Origin: Lepidodermella squamata
Lineage: Eukaryota; Gastrotricha
Assembly: GCA_047495785.1 (NCBI GenBank)
Contig: JBLDXI010000013.1
Coordinates: 2,046,001 to 2,110,000 of the forward strand
DNA length: 64,000 bases
Direction: 5' to 3'
Positions 35,460 to 47,921 of the stretch are shown one piece after another. Both the position numbers and the translations under genes were made by a program. How positions within the stretch are numbered: the stretch's first letter is position 1; every line of letters starts with the position of its first letter. Under the pieces are notes generated by a model, which was not told where the DNA came from, did no database searches, and saw nothing but the letters and a program-made list of their open reading frames with translations.

Positions 35460-38400
35460 CTACGTATCAGTTGGTAAATCATCGGAAATATTCTCGATTG
35501 TTACATCTGAAAGGTCAAATAAGGTTTCCTCCCGAACTGAGCTTGTGATTCCAAGATCTTGAAGGAACTTCGCTGGGCTTCGGAAGACCAGAATGTTGCG
35601 ATTCTCGCTCGGGGCAGAATTCGGGCTCCATTTCAGGAAAACCAACTTTGAGTTCCAATCAAGTAGAATTAGCCGAGGTTCATTGCTAGGAAGAGCCGAT
35701 TTCAGAACATCAATATCCGCTTGGCTCGAAAATCTCGAAGTCTTGTTTACAACACGGTCGAGAACGATTCGTTTTGAATCAGGCGAAAGCTTGAACGAAT
35801 GCAGCAAGGTTCCATTATTCCGCCTGGTGAAGGTTGCGATAGCCGACTGTTCGAGATTAGCTACCACGAAACCATCCGTTGTAGTCGATATTTGACGCGT
35901 AGTTATCAAAACAGGCCTGGTAGAAGTTGTACTGTCGCCCAGAAGCTGCATAAAGTTCTCAAAGGTCAGCTCAGACTTATCGAAATAGGTCTCTTGACCA
36001 GCGAAAATATCTATGCCAAGATCTTGCTGGAATCGTGTGGCACTTCGATAGATCAGCATTCTAGTTCTGTCATCATTGGTTGTGTTCGGTCCCCATCGGA
36101 TGAAGTAGAGTCGTGAATTCCAGTTGAAAACGGCCAATCTCGCCTCGTCGTTCGGAAGGTTTGCTTTGAACGATGCAAAGTCTTCCCTACTAGCCGATCG
36201 ATTTGTCGCATTGGCACTTTTATCCAAAACAATCCGCTTCGAGTCATTCGACAATTTGTAGGTGAAGAAAAGGCTTCTCGGGTAATTGCTTTGGAAGTAA
36301 GCGATAGTTGCAGGATCAGCTAAGGCTAGGTTGAACGGATCTGTAGTTGTGGTGATCAATAACTGAACTCGGGTAGTCGTCGAAATCGTGGTCGGTTGCG
36401 TTGTAGCATCCCCTACTGCTCCAACCATGAGCAAGAAACTGTCGAAGTTGAGTTCACTTCGATCAAAGTAAGTCTCCTGTCCAACGAAAATGTCTCGGCC
36501 AAGATCCTCCTGGAATTTAGCGGCACTTCTATAAATCAGCATTCTCGTTCGATCTTCCGGCGCTGTGTTTGGCGCCCATCGAATGAAAAGCAACCTTCCA
36601 TTCCAGTTTAATATAGCTAAGCGGCTGTCATTAGCAGGCAGCGAAGCTTTGAATCGATCAAAGTCCTGTCTTGTAGCTGTTTGGTTCGTTTTATTTAACC
36701 TGCTTTCCAGCACAATAGACCTTTGATCGTTCGTTAGTCTGTAGATTGAATACAGAGCTGTGGGTTGGCTGTCTTTGAATGATTTGACAGTATCGCTGCT
36801 AGCCTCAGCAATCCGGAATGGGTCACTTGTTGACATCGTAGAAGCTTGAGAAGTGGTAGTCGTCAAACGAGTCGTCGTCGGTGTGGTTACATCAGCAACG
36901 CTACTAACGAGTTGCAGGAAAGAGTCGTAGGTGAGCTCGCTCTTATCGAAGTAAGTCTCCTGTCCGATGAAGATATCTCTACCTAGGCTCTCTTGGAACT
37001 TCGCGGCACTGCGGTAGATCAACATTCGAGTCTGCTCTTCAGGGGCCGAATTTGGTGCCCAGCGAATGAAGAACAGCCTTGAGTTCCAGTTAATAATTCC
37101 AAGCCTGGATTCATTGACGGGGAGAGAACCTTTGAAAATTTCGAAATCCTGCCTTGTAGCGGCTTGACCTGTCTTGTTAGCAGATCTATCCAAGATTATC
37201 CGTCTAGAATCGTTCGAAAGTTTGTAAGTCGAAAACAGCAATCCTGCGTTCGATCCTTGGAATTCTCGAATCGTTGCTGCGTCAGCCTCAGCGATTCTAA
37301 ACGGATCAGGCGTAGGCCTTGTCGCGACTGTCGTGGTCTCACGAGTAGTGCTTGTTGTGGTGACTTCAGCTGCACTATTTACCAGCTGCATGAAATTGTC
37401 GTAGGTCATCTCGTTCTTATCGAAATACGTTTCCTGGGCAACAAACAAGTCTTTGCCGAGATCCTGCTGGAATCTAGAGTCACTACGGTAGATGAGAACC
37501 CGAGTGCTGTTTTCCGGTGCCGATGGAGGGCTCCAGCGTATGAAAATAAGTTTCGAGTTCCAGTCAACAACAACAAATCGACAATCATTAGCTGGAAGAG
37601 CAGCCCTGATCCGCTGGAAGTCTTCTCTAGCCAGAGTTCGCCCAGTTTTGTTCTCGACTTTGTCAATAACAATGTTCTTCAAATTGTCCGATAGCTTGTA
37701 AGTGATGAAGAGCGTTGAGGATTCATTCATCTGTTTGAAGGCTTCGATGGATCTTCTATCAGCTAAAGCAACCAAAAATTCATCGGGAATCGTTGTAGTC
37801 AGAGGAGTTATGAAAGTCGTTGTTGAGACAGTGACTGGGTTAGCAATTGATACCAGTAAATTGAAAGCATCAAAAGTAAGCTCTGAAGGGTCGAAGTAAG
37901 TTTCCTGGGCAGCGAACAAATCAATTCCGAGTGCTTGCTGGAATCGTGAATCACTTCGGTAAATCAAGATGCGAGTGTTGTTCTCCGGGGCCGTACTCGG
38001 GCTCCAGCGGATGAAAAGCAACTTATTCGACCAATTCACGACAACAAGACGAGAATCATTTGCAGGTAAAGCTGATCTGATTGCCCTGAAATCTTCTCGA
38101 GGGGTGGTTCCATTTGTTTGATTAACCACAGTATCAACAATGATCCTTCTCAAATTTGATGAAAGTTTGAAGCTTATCAATAAAGCGGACGATCTCAAGC
38201 TCTTGAATGTATCTATTGTTGCTTTATCCGCCTCAGCTATGATGAAATCATCGCGAGCCTCCGTAGTAGACCGTGCTGGAGATGGCGTGGTTGTTGAAGT
38301 AACTGGCTGGGCACTTTCGTACAATTGGACCAAGCTCTCGTAAGTAAGTTGGGAAGGATCGGTATAAGTATCCTCAGCAGCGAATGCAGTTCGGTCAAGA

Positions 38401-41400
38401 GCTTTCTGGAACTCGAAATCGCTTCGATAAATGAGCAGCGTTTGAGACTCCGGAGCTCCGTAAGGAATCCATCTCAAGTAGAAAATGCGCCCATTCCAAT
38501 TAATTATCGCGATGCGGCTGTCATTAGCAGGAAGAGAACTCTTCAGCTTATCAAAGTCACCACGTGTCACATTTTTCGTAGTCCTATTGGATACTTGGTC
38601 GACAACAATTGATTTCTGGTCGTCGGAAAGCTTGTAAGTCACGAATCTCAAAGTCGTGAAGATATCATTGAAAACTGCCAAGGCCTCAGCGGTAGCTTGA
38701 GCTGTTCCAGGCTCAGGGCGTGGTCTTAAAGTGACAGATGGGGCTAACCCAGCCATAGCTCGCAGAGAGGATTCCGTTGCTGTAGCCGTCGTGGTTTCCG
38801 GTACAAGTTGGCGAATGATATCAAACGTAAATTCAGCCAAATCGAATACACTTTCTTGCCCAGCGAACGTTCTCCTTCCAAGTACTGATTGGAACTCAAC
38901 ATCACCTCGGAACAAAATCAGTCGGTTGCAACTGTCCGGCGAAGTACTCGGCACCCATCTGAACAGAATCAACCGGCCGTTGTAATCGAAGACAACGACG
39001 CGGCAATCATCGCTAGGCAGTAAGTCTTTGAACTGATTGAAGTCGCGCCGGGTAGCTGGGCTGCCATTTTTCTCAATCACAGCATCAACAGTCAGTCGAT
39101 TTGTATCGGGCGATAATTTGAAGATGATAGTTCTCAACGTCGTGAAAATCGAGCGGAATGTGTCGAGGGCGGATGGTTCAATGAATGTCGGAGCTAAAAT
39201 GTCTGCAGTTGAAGTTCGCCCTGGGGCGGGTGTTGTAATCTCAGGCATAGTCAGACTAAGCTGCAGCAAGCTTTCAAAGGTCAGCTGATTCAGATCGATA
39301 TACGTCTCTTCCGCATCGAAAGGATCACTTCCCAATGCCTGCTGGAATCGAATATCACTTCTGAAGATCAGGATTCGAGTCCTAGCCTCAGGCGCAGCTG
39401 CCGGCATCCACCGAATGAAAATTATTCGCTTATTCCAGTTAAGAGTAATGAATCTCGGATCATCACTCGGCAACATCGACTTCATGGTAGCTATATCCTC
39501 AGGTGTCACTCGGTCGCTGGTAACGTTGTAAAGCTTATCAACAATAATAAGCTTATTGTCATCCGAAAGTTTGTAAATGATGAACCGAGTTGTTGAATTA
39601 ATGGTCTTGAACGCTCGAATGGCCGCAGGGTCGGCAAATGCGACGATGAATCCATCAGCTGAGTCGGGTTGCTGACCTGTTTTAGATTGCTGGGCCAAAC
39701 TAGCCAAGATTTGAAGTAAAGCTTCGTATGTGAAGTCAGATTGGTCGATGAACGTCTCCTGCGCCACAAATGGATGCTGGCCTAATGCCTGTTGGAACCT
39801 CAAGTCACTTCGGAAAATCAGTATTCTAGTTCTGGTCTCAGACCCGCCACTTGGCATCCATCTGAAGAATAGAAGTTGGTTATTCCAGTTCAGGACAATG
39901 AGACGAGGGTCATCGTTCGGCAAATCGGACTTGAGACGGTCGAAATCAGAATTATCAGCCAATTTTCCGGTTTTGTTTCCGATCTTGTCGACAATTATGC
40001 GTTTGTTGTCGTCCGATAATTTGAACAAAATATATCGAGAAGACGTGTTGATGGTTTTGAATGCCTCAATAGCCGACGCATCGGCAATGGCAACGAAATA
40101 ATCGTCGCCAACATTAGGCTCGGGGGTAGTTGTAACCAAGGGCTTAGCATTTTGTAGGAGAAGCAAAAAGTTCTCGTAAGTGAAATCCGCCGGATCGATG
40201 TAGGTCTCCTGGCCGGAGAATGGCTCCTTGCCAAGGGCTTGCTGGAATTTATAATCACTTCGGAAGATGAGGATTCGAGTTCTAGCTTCAGGGCCAGCAC
40301 TCGGCATCCATCTTAGGAAAAACAATCTGCCGTCCCAGTTGACAACAATGAGACGCGGATCATCAGATGGTAATGTTGCCTTGAGCCTATCAAAATCAGC
40401 CCTGGTTGCTTCTTGCGTCGTTCTATTGCCGATTCGGTCAACTGAGATTCGCTTCAAATCATCAGATAGCTTGTAGGTGATGAATCGAGTAGTTGAATTG
40501 ATGGTCTTGAAAGCCTCAATCGCAGCTTTATCAGCATAGGCTACCAAGAAATTATCTGGCGATGGGCTGGTGGTAGGAAGAGCAGCTGTTGGAGCTGGGC
40601 CAAGTCCGGAAATAAGTTCCATCAGAGCTTCGTACGTAAAGTCAGCTGGATCGATGTAAATATCCTGAGCAGCGAACGGAGCTCCGCCAATGGCTTGTTG
40701 GAACTTATAGTCACTCCTAAACATCAGGATTCGAGTTCTGCCCTCCGGAGCTTCACTCGGGATCCATTTCAAGAACAAAAGCCAACCGTTCCAGTTAACA
40801 GCAAGGATTCTCGAGTCGTCAAGCGGCAGTGAATTCTTCATTCGAGCGAACTCTTCCCTTGTAGCTTCCGGACCGGTTTTGTTGAAAATCTTGTCAACAA
40901 CAATTGTCTTGCCATCCTCGGACAGCTGGAAGCTGACGAAGCGAGACGAGCTGTTCAAAGTTCTGAATGCATCCAACGCAGCCTTGTTCGGGTAGGCAAC
41001 ATAGAAACCATCAAGTGAAATGCCACTGCCAGAGCTAGCGGTTTGTCTCTCAATCGTGTCCAGCAAACGTAATAAGCTCTCATAATTGAAATCATCAGGA
41101 TCGATGTAGGTTTCCTGACCATCAAAAGGTTCGCTTCCCAACGATTGCTGGAACTTGTAATCACTTCGCAGGATAAGGATTCTTGTTCTGTTTTCAGGCC
41201 CATTATGCGGCATCCATCGTAGATACAAGATTTTCGAGTTCCAGTTGAGGACAATGATACGAGGATCATCAAGAGGTAGAGCAGCCTTAAGCCGATCGAA
41301 TTCTGAGATTGAAGCCACGTCGCTGGTTCTGTTTGCAGTTCTGTCGATGATAATTTTCCTGCCGTCATCTGACAACTTATAAATGATGTATCTTGTGTTG

Positions 41401-43893
41401 TTTTTGATGCCTTTAAATGCATTAATCGCAGCCTGGTCACCGTAGGCAATGATGAAACCTTCGCCCAAAATGGGCTCAGGTGTTGTAGTCGATTGCTGCT
41501 GAAGATTCGCGAGAAGCGCAAGAAAGTTCTCATAGGTAAAATCATCAGGGTCGATAATTGTCTCCTGAACAGCAAACGGCTGGTTACCCAGGGCCTGCTG
41601 GAACTTGTAGTCACTTCGGAAAATGAGGACTCTAGTTCTTGGCTCAGGGCCAGCGCTCGGCATCCACCTCAAAAACACCATTAACGAATTCCAATTTATC
41701 AAAATGATGCGTGGATCGTTGATTGGTAGGGCAGCTTTGAGGCGGTCGAAATCCTCCCGACCAGCCGGGCGGGCAGTTCTGTTCCCGATTTGGTCGGTAA
41801 CAATTCGCCGCAAATCATCCGATAATTTGTAGGTAATAAATCGTGAGCTTGTGTTCAGAGTTTTATACGCGTCAATGGCCGCCTTTTCGGCAAAAGCTAT
41901 GATAAATCCTTCAGCGTCAATGTCTGGGGCTGGGCGTCTAGTTGTTGGCATGGCACCAAGGCCCTGAATTAACTGCATCAGGCTCTCGTAGGTAAAATCA
42001 GCCGGATCAATGTATGTTTCTTCGCCGTCGAATCTGTTCTTGCCCAAAGTTTCCTGGAACTTGTAATCGCTTCGGAAAATCAAAATTCGAGTTCTGTTCT
42101 CAGGCGCAGCGCCGGGCATCCACCTCAAAAACAGCGTGAATCCGTTCCATGATAAAACAATCACCCTGGGGTCGTCGCTAGGCAAGCTGTTCTTAAGCCG
42201 GTCAAAATCGTCTCGGCCAGCTATTGAGCCCGTCTTGTTACCGATTTTGTCGATAACAATCGTTTTCCCGTCATCAGATAGTTTGTACGTAATAAATTGA
42301 GTTGTTGTATTGATCTTTTTGAAGGCGTCAATCGCCTCCTTATTCGCGTAGGCTACAATATAGCCTTCGAGGTCACTTGTTTTAGGAGCAACAGTTGTCG
42401 TCGTTCTCAAACCGCCATTTTGAGCAAGTTGTAGCAAACTTTCATAGGTAACATCCGATTGATCGATGAAGGTATCTTGCGCCTGGAAAGGATTGCCGAG
42501 GCTCAGTTGGAACCTCGCGTCACTTCGGAAAATCAAAGTCCTCGCCCTGGCATCCGGGGCTGAAATCGGCACCCATTTCACGAGAATCATAACCCCGTTC
42601 CAGTCGAAAGCGACCATACGAGCGTCGTCATTCGGCAGAGCCGCCTTAAGACGATCAACATCGGCTCGCGAAACTTCACTGCCAGTCTTGTTAACAATCA
42701 AATCGATATTAATCGACTTGCTGTCGTTCGATAATTTGTAAACGATAAATCTTGAGCCGGATCTATTCATCGCCCTGAAAGCTTCCACGCCAGATTTGTC
42801 GAGTTGAGCCTCGACGAATGAGCCACTATCAGGCCGAGTTGTCGGCCTAGCTGGATCATCTTCCCAGGTAGCTTGGCCAAGGTCTTCTGACCGGCGATGG
42901 AAGTCGAGAAAATTCTCGTAGGTAAAATCGGCTGGGTCGATGTAGGTTTCTTGAGCTGTGAACGTGTTCTTACCCAAGCCAGCGCCAAATTTGTAATCAC
43001 TTCGAAACATTAAAATTCGAGTTGATTCCTCGGGGGCTCGAGGTGGGATCCATCTTAAAAAATAGATGCGAGATTCCCATTCAATAACAATGACCCTACT
43101 TCCGTCGAGCGGAAGTGAATTTTTCAGCTGTTCGAATTCTTCACGAGTCGGTTCAGGCCCAGTTTTCCGGCCCATGCTATCGATAATAATGCGATTTGTT
43201 GTCTCGTTAAGTTTGTAGACAATGTAACGGGTCGCGTTTCGCAGCGTTTTGATAGCGTCGACAGCCGCCTGTTCAGCGGCTGCGACCAAAAATCCGTCAC
43301 TTGCGTTGAAAACCGGCGTGAAAACGTCATTAGAAACGCGGCGAACGTTTCGAAACGCGTTAACAAAAGCTTCGTACGTAAACTCAGCCGGGTCGATGAA
43401 CGTCTCCTGCGCATTGATGAACCCGCGGCCCAAGTCTTGCTCGAAGCCGATATCGCTGCGAAAATTCAAAATACGAGTCGCATTATCCGGCGCTGATGTT
43501 GGCATCCATCTGATGAAAAATATGTAAGAATTCCAGTTGATGAGCGCTAAACGGCTTTCATTAGCCGGAAGTGACGCCTTCAGCCGGTCAAAGTCGTCAC
43601 GCGTTGCTGAATCGGACGATTTATTCACCAGTTGGTCGACAACAATGCGTCGAAGGTCGTCGGTTAATTTGAAGGTAACAAATCGCGTTGTTTTATTCAA
43701 CGCCCTGGCCGCAGCTATCGCCGACTTGTCGATGAAAGCGATTAAATATTCGTTAACGGGGGTTGTCGTTTGACCTTTAGTAGCCACTGGCCAGTTGCAA
43801 ATGACAGCTGTCTAAAAAAATTAATTTAAGGAGGGTGATTTATGATTGTTGTCAACTAACCACCAATAAAATGACGGATGGGTGAATTTTCAT
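35460..43893 (-). CDS. Giant secreted protein with 18 tandem ADF/cofilin-like domains
   Basis: Exon 1 (43861-43893) encodes MKIHPSVILLV. After a 49-nt intron, exon 2 (35460-43811) continues TAVICNWPVATKGQTTTPV, making a signal peptide. The uninterrupted 8.35-kb exon gives a total of 2,794 aa. No ATG begins the long ORF itself, so the short exon is needed. Eighteen repeats of about 150 residues follow. Each has the ADF-H pattern: AIDAFKTINSTTRFITYKLS, DD-KRIVVDKIGNKT, DFDRLKASLP, a strand pair such as RLIVLNWNGRLFFLRWMP, the helix motif RTRILIFRSDYKFQQALG, and ETYIDPADFTYE. The basic pair in RTRIL sits where cofilin has its actin-binding lysines. Linkers are Thr/Pro-rich (TTTTPEP type). Many NxT/S sites and very few Cys are present. 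Actin binding outside the cell is not expected; the role is unknown. Confidence 0.85.
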
Positions 43894-43967
43894 AATTGCT
43901 CCGGTAAATGCATGTATGAAAGACTACGACGACAATCGTAGTAGCCGTGGTGGGTGTAGTACACCGC

Positions 43968-43978
43968 CTTATCTATAG
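43968..43978 (-). promoter_or_regulatory. TATA-like box of the poly-ADF-H gene
   Basis: The minus strand reads CTATAGATAAG about 75 nt upstream of the proposed ATG at 43893, a spacing like that of other genes here. This supports the two-exon model. Confidence 0.4.
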
Positions 43979-45201
43979 GTCTCGATTTACCTGTGTTAAT
44001 TCGCGCGTGTATTAATAATGTTCGTGTTGAGCCACGTGTGTTCTCGTAGGAAAATTATAATATATTTTCGCGTTTTCTTTTTCAACACCATATCATCATA
44101 TTATACTATTGAGAGATGAGGAATACCTGACTACAAGTGTCACGGCAGAAGTGATGTAATAATCTGCCTCGCAGTAGTTGTAAAAGAGTTAATGTACGGC
44201 GACTTTCGAGCCTTTGCAAAAAATCACTGGCACGAATGCGCGTTTATGAGGATAGCCGCATGCGACACGTTTTTGAACTCTCCGCTGATGAGATTATAAG
44301 CGGCGAGCGTGAAAAAAGCAGGCGCCACTCGTGCGGCCGTTTTTTTTTACACGCACAGGTGCTTTCATGTTATCATGCTGCCCAACCGCTAATATAAGGC
44401 AAAGCATCGCGCGTGGGTTCGTCGTTGTAGTAGGCGCTCTTTTGACTGCTATCTCTTACGGCCCAGTATAGGGCGTCCGCTATGTCAATTGCCTCAACTT
44501 TACTGCTTTTTTATCATCGTGGAGTAAAAGCCACTGGTAATACAAGATGCGGCGATTTTTTTCACCTGTCATTGGCATCAGATTAACGCTCGCGGTCATC
44601 GCAGATTGTTTAGAAAAGCCGACACGTGCACGTAATTTAGCTGACCACTTCAATGATAAATAGAATGAATTATAAGCTAGACATATTTCAAGACATTTTT
44701 AAGGGCATGCCGATATTTCCATTCATTCATTCTATCAAAAGGTGTTTTTCGATACGGGTCACAAAAAATGGTCCTTGCATTCAAGTCTTGAGCTTTGTAA
44801 TTTGACCTAGTAGATAGTCTTATAGTCACAGTCATTAAATTCATGATTCATCAGAAATGATGGAGGAAAATCAAGATCGAATAGGTATTAATCTATTCGG
44901 TAATGTTTTGTAAATTCATTAAATTCAAAATTATTGGTCGCACTTATGGAACGGAGTCGGATTTCCTTATTTTGATGCTTCTTAGAATGTCTAGAAATAA
45001 TTATCCAAATAATTAGAAATCAGAAAAAATTTGAGCAGAATTTACTGGGCGCTCTTCACTCCTTTCACTGATGAATTCGAGCAAAAATTGGTTAATTTGT
45101 AATCAAAGCCGGATGATGCAATTTTCCTTGATTGAAAAAAACGGAGTGCCTAATTGTACATAATTATGTGGTACATTTTCCCTACATATTTGTACATGAT
45201 C
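43979..45201. other. Intergenic region, no gene seen
   Basis: About 1.2 kb upstream of the poly-ADF-H gene. It includes a GC-richer patch at 44270-44460 and no supported exon. Regulatory content is likely but not readable. Confidence 0.35.
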
Positions 45202-45203
45202 TA

Positions 45204-45865
45204 CCGTGGTGTGAGGTAACTTGGCCGGAAATGTGGTTTTTTGAAGCTATTACGTCTCCAGGTAACTTGTTTCGCTTTAAATTTTATACCAAAAAATCTC
45301 CGTTCAATTCTCAATCGATTGGTCAAAACCCGGTCGACGACCGATAAAATCAATCGATTCTGTTGAGGCTGAAGTGATCTTGACCAAGTGGGGTATAACT
45401 TGGCCGCATGGCTATTTCACTTGGCGACGAACCATCTGGCAGAAACTAGGGCGATGATTCATCACGCCCTCTCGTGTCTAGGCCAAATTTTAGCGCGCAT
45501 TTCTCACGTTAAAAATCGGCCAAGTTACCCCACAAAATTCAGGTAATTACCGCTCGCGATTGCGACATCAGTTTTCTGAGTTGAAGGTGTCATTTGAAAG
45601 ATATCACCGAGAGGAATCTTTCTGTGAAATCGGCGTCTTCCTCCGATCCCAGAATTCCATGTTAGAAATGCTCAACATCTCAGCGCCTGAAATGAACGCG
45701 TTGGTACTGACCTTCCTTGCCATTTAAAAAAACGATTTTCGAATTCGGTAAAAAGGGACTTGTGTAGCTCAGGTGGCAAGGAATGTTTCTATGTAAATTA
45801 TTTCGTGAAAAAGTTTTTTCTCGATGTGAAGGCGACTTTTACGGCCAAGTTACCCCACGCCACGG
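45204..45865. mobile_element. Non-autonomous terminal-inverted-repeat element with TA flanks
   Basis: The left end (CCGTGGTGTGAGGTAACTTG) and the right end (reverse complement CCGTGGCGTGGGGTAACTTG) match over about 24 nt with two differences. TA flanks both sides (45202-45203 and 45866-45867), as in Tc1/mariner insertions. The motif GGGGTAACTTGGCC or its complement recurs inside (about 45390 and 45518). No transposase ORF is present. Confidence 0.65.
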
Positions 45866-46195
45866 TATGTACCTACACTTTTAAAAAAATTAATTTTTAA
45901 CGAAATATCTAATTTTAATTTTGATTTTATAAAATAATCTAATTTTACAAGCTTAGATTAAAACTCATTCGATTAGAACAGCACACGATTCGCCACTGTC
46001 GTTGAAGATGAGGAATTTGATGAAATGAGAAATGAGAGGAAACAATTATTGGCTTTCTCTCCCTTTATTCATTATATACTCACACAATTTGAATAGGAAC
46101 ATGGTTTAATTTGTTCATCAACAATACTGGCATCTTGCGAACATTGTCAAATAATGTTGTCAGTTGAATGACGATGACGCCAATTATTCTCATTT

Positions 46196-46438
46196 TCATA
46201 CTTGTCCGAGATCGCTTTTATTGTTGGGATCGCTGGGATTGCTGGAATTGCTGGGTTTGCTGGGAATGCTTTTGCGCCATTGATGGTAACAATACATGCC
46301 ACAAATCACCAAGATGAATGAACCGGCACCAATCAGGTAATAACCGAAGACGAGGCCAAGCTTCAGTTTAAACCAGCATCCGGCTATCAAAAGTAGAATG
46401 GAACAGCCAATGCAACCACCTAAAGATGACCCGCTCAT
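46196..46438 (-). CDS. Small two-helix membrane protein
   Basis: Open frame of 80 aa from MSGSSLGGCIGC. Two hydrophobic segments (CSILLLIAGCW and YYLIGAGSFILVICGMY) are followed by a polar tail of Pro/Ser/Asn repeats (SNSSNPSDPNN). A pyrimidine tract ending TTTCTGTAG just upstream suggests a 3' splice site and a noncoding first exon. An in-frame upstream Met would add MFSVGHRDFKCHVII but runs through that splice site. No family was recognised. AATAAA on the minus strand may lie near 46068 (TTTATT). Confidence 0.55.
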   Translation of the reverse strand: MSGSSLGGCIGCSILLLIAGCWFKLKLGLVFGYYLIGAGSFILVICGMYCYHQWRKSIPSKPSNSSNPSDPNNKSDLGQV

Positions 46439-46993
46439 TATAATAACGTGACACTTGAAATCACGATGTCCTACAGAAAACAAGAAATCGTATATTTATC
46501 ATAATAGTACCTATGATTTAAAACAGTGAAGACACATAACGCGGTTGCCAATATATGGCGCGGCGTTGTATTAAAAAGAAATACCAGGAATTAAACAAAA
46601 CGTTTTATTTTCTGAAACAGAATCCCTTCTCTCGTTCTTTCGAATAGAATAAAATGTATAGGTAGGAATATGACTTCCTCAAACTTTTTCCAGCATTTGA
46701 AACATTTTTCGTTGACATTTTGTGAATGTTGTTTATTGGCGACAAGTCCAACCAAGTAAGGCAAAGACTATGTTATATAGCGTAAGTGATGTGACATCGG
46801 CATCTAACTTAGCACGTAGGGTACCATTGAGCAAACGATCGACGAATAAGCCATTGCCGATTATACATCAATTGTAGACATTGCGTACAAAAACTCATGG
46901 AAAACCCGAAAATTTAGCAACTTTCAGCTTTTTCAGTGCCGAATATGGGAAAGGCTCGAATAGTCTGGAAATGCATCTTGCCTGAAATAATAA

Positions 46994-47022
46994 TTAGGAT
47001 AGGATTAGGATTAGGATTAGGA
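46994..47022 (+). repeat. Short GGATTA hexamer repeat
   Basis: About four to five tandem copies of AGGATT/TTAGGA. It resembles a telomere-type hexamer but is too short to be more than a microsatellite. The surrounding sequence 46439-47921 holds no supported gene. Confidence 0.5.
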
Positions 47023-47921
47023 AAGTATTTAGTAAATCGAATCTAACTTCGGATTCGTGTTCTACGGGGTCGAAGACCCAAGGCGTGCCTTGACAATGCT
47101 TCGGGTTCTTCGCAAGAATGGTTATGAAGTTTTATAGAGGGAGCTGTCAGGGGATATTGAATATATTTCTCTCCTTCAACTCAACGCTTGTCAGACCAGA
47201 AATTCCGGAATGATTTTTGGTAGGAGAAATCTGAAGGAGGCACGTTTTCGAACAGTGATAATTATTGCTTTTCGATCATTTTGCCGAATGAATCACGGCA
47301 AAAAGTGCGAAATATGATTCATGCTACAAAAACTAGCAATCAGCCCCTCGACATCGAAGTGATTGCTAAATTTGAAAGAAAAATAACGAAAGGCCGGCCG
47401 GAGATGTGGAAAACATGCCGATATAGCTCGAGAGTATACCTCAGACTAAAAATAGCAGAAAAAATCCAATGGCGTGTTTTGAGATAAATGGAGCTGAAAA
47501 GAAGCCCTGAATCACTTGTCAGTAGCGGTGACCTAGTACTTCTTATAGAGTTCTTGGCAAGTGGAAAACTGGTCACGCGTCCAAGAAAGCAAAAATTCAG
47601 GATGAATCACTTCGGCACACATGAGTACTAATACAGTGACAGATCTCTCTTTTTTATGCCCGACGCTTCCCAGCAATTAAGTCACGTGAGGTGGATATTG
47701 CCGGAAGCAGGACGCAGGACTTCTCGAAAAAATGCGATTTTTAAACGAGGTTTTTACCTATCATGGCTCAGTCTAAATTCATGTTCAAAGCCGAAATTTT
47801 CCCATCCGAAATACAGTATTTCACATTACAGGTTGTAACCACGCTTCAGATATCATAGCGAATTTTATTTTGTTTATTTTCATAGCTTCCTATTTTTTAC
47901 AAAATAATGAAATTTTACAAG

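Noticed and set aside
46994-47022. Interstitial telomere from the GGATTA repeats
   Set aside because: Only four to five copies; a chance microsatellite is more likely.
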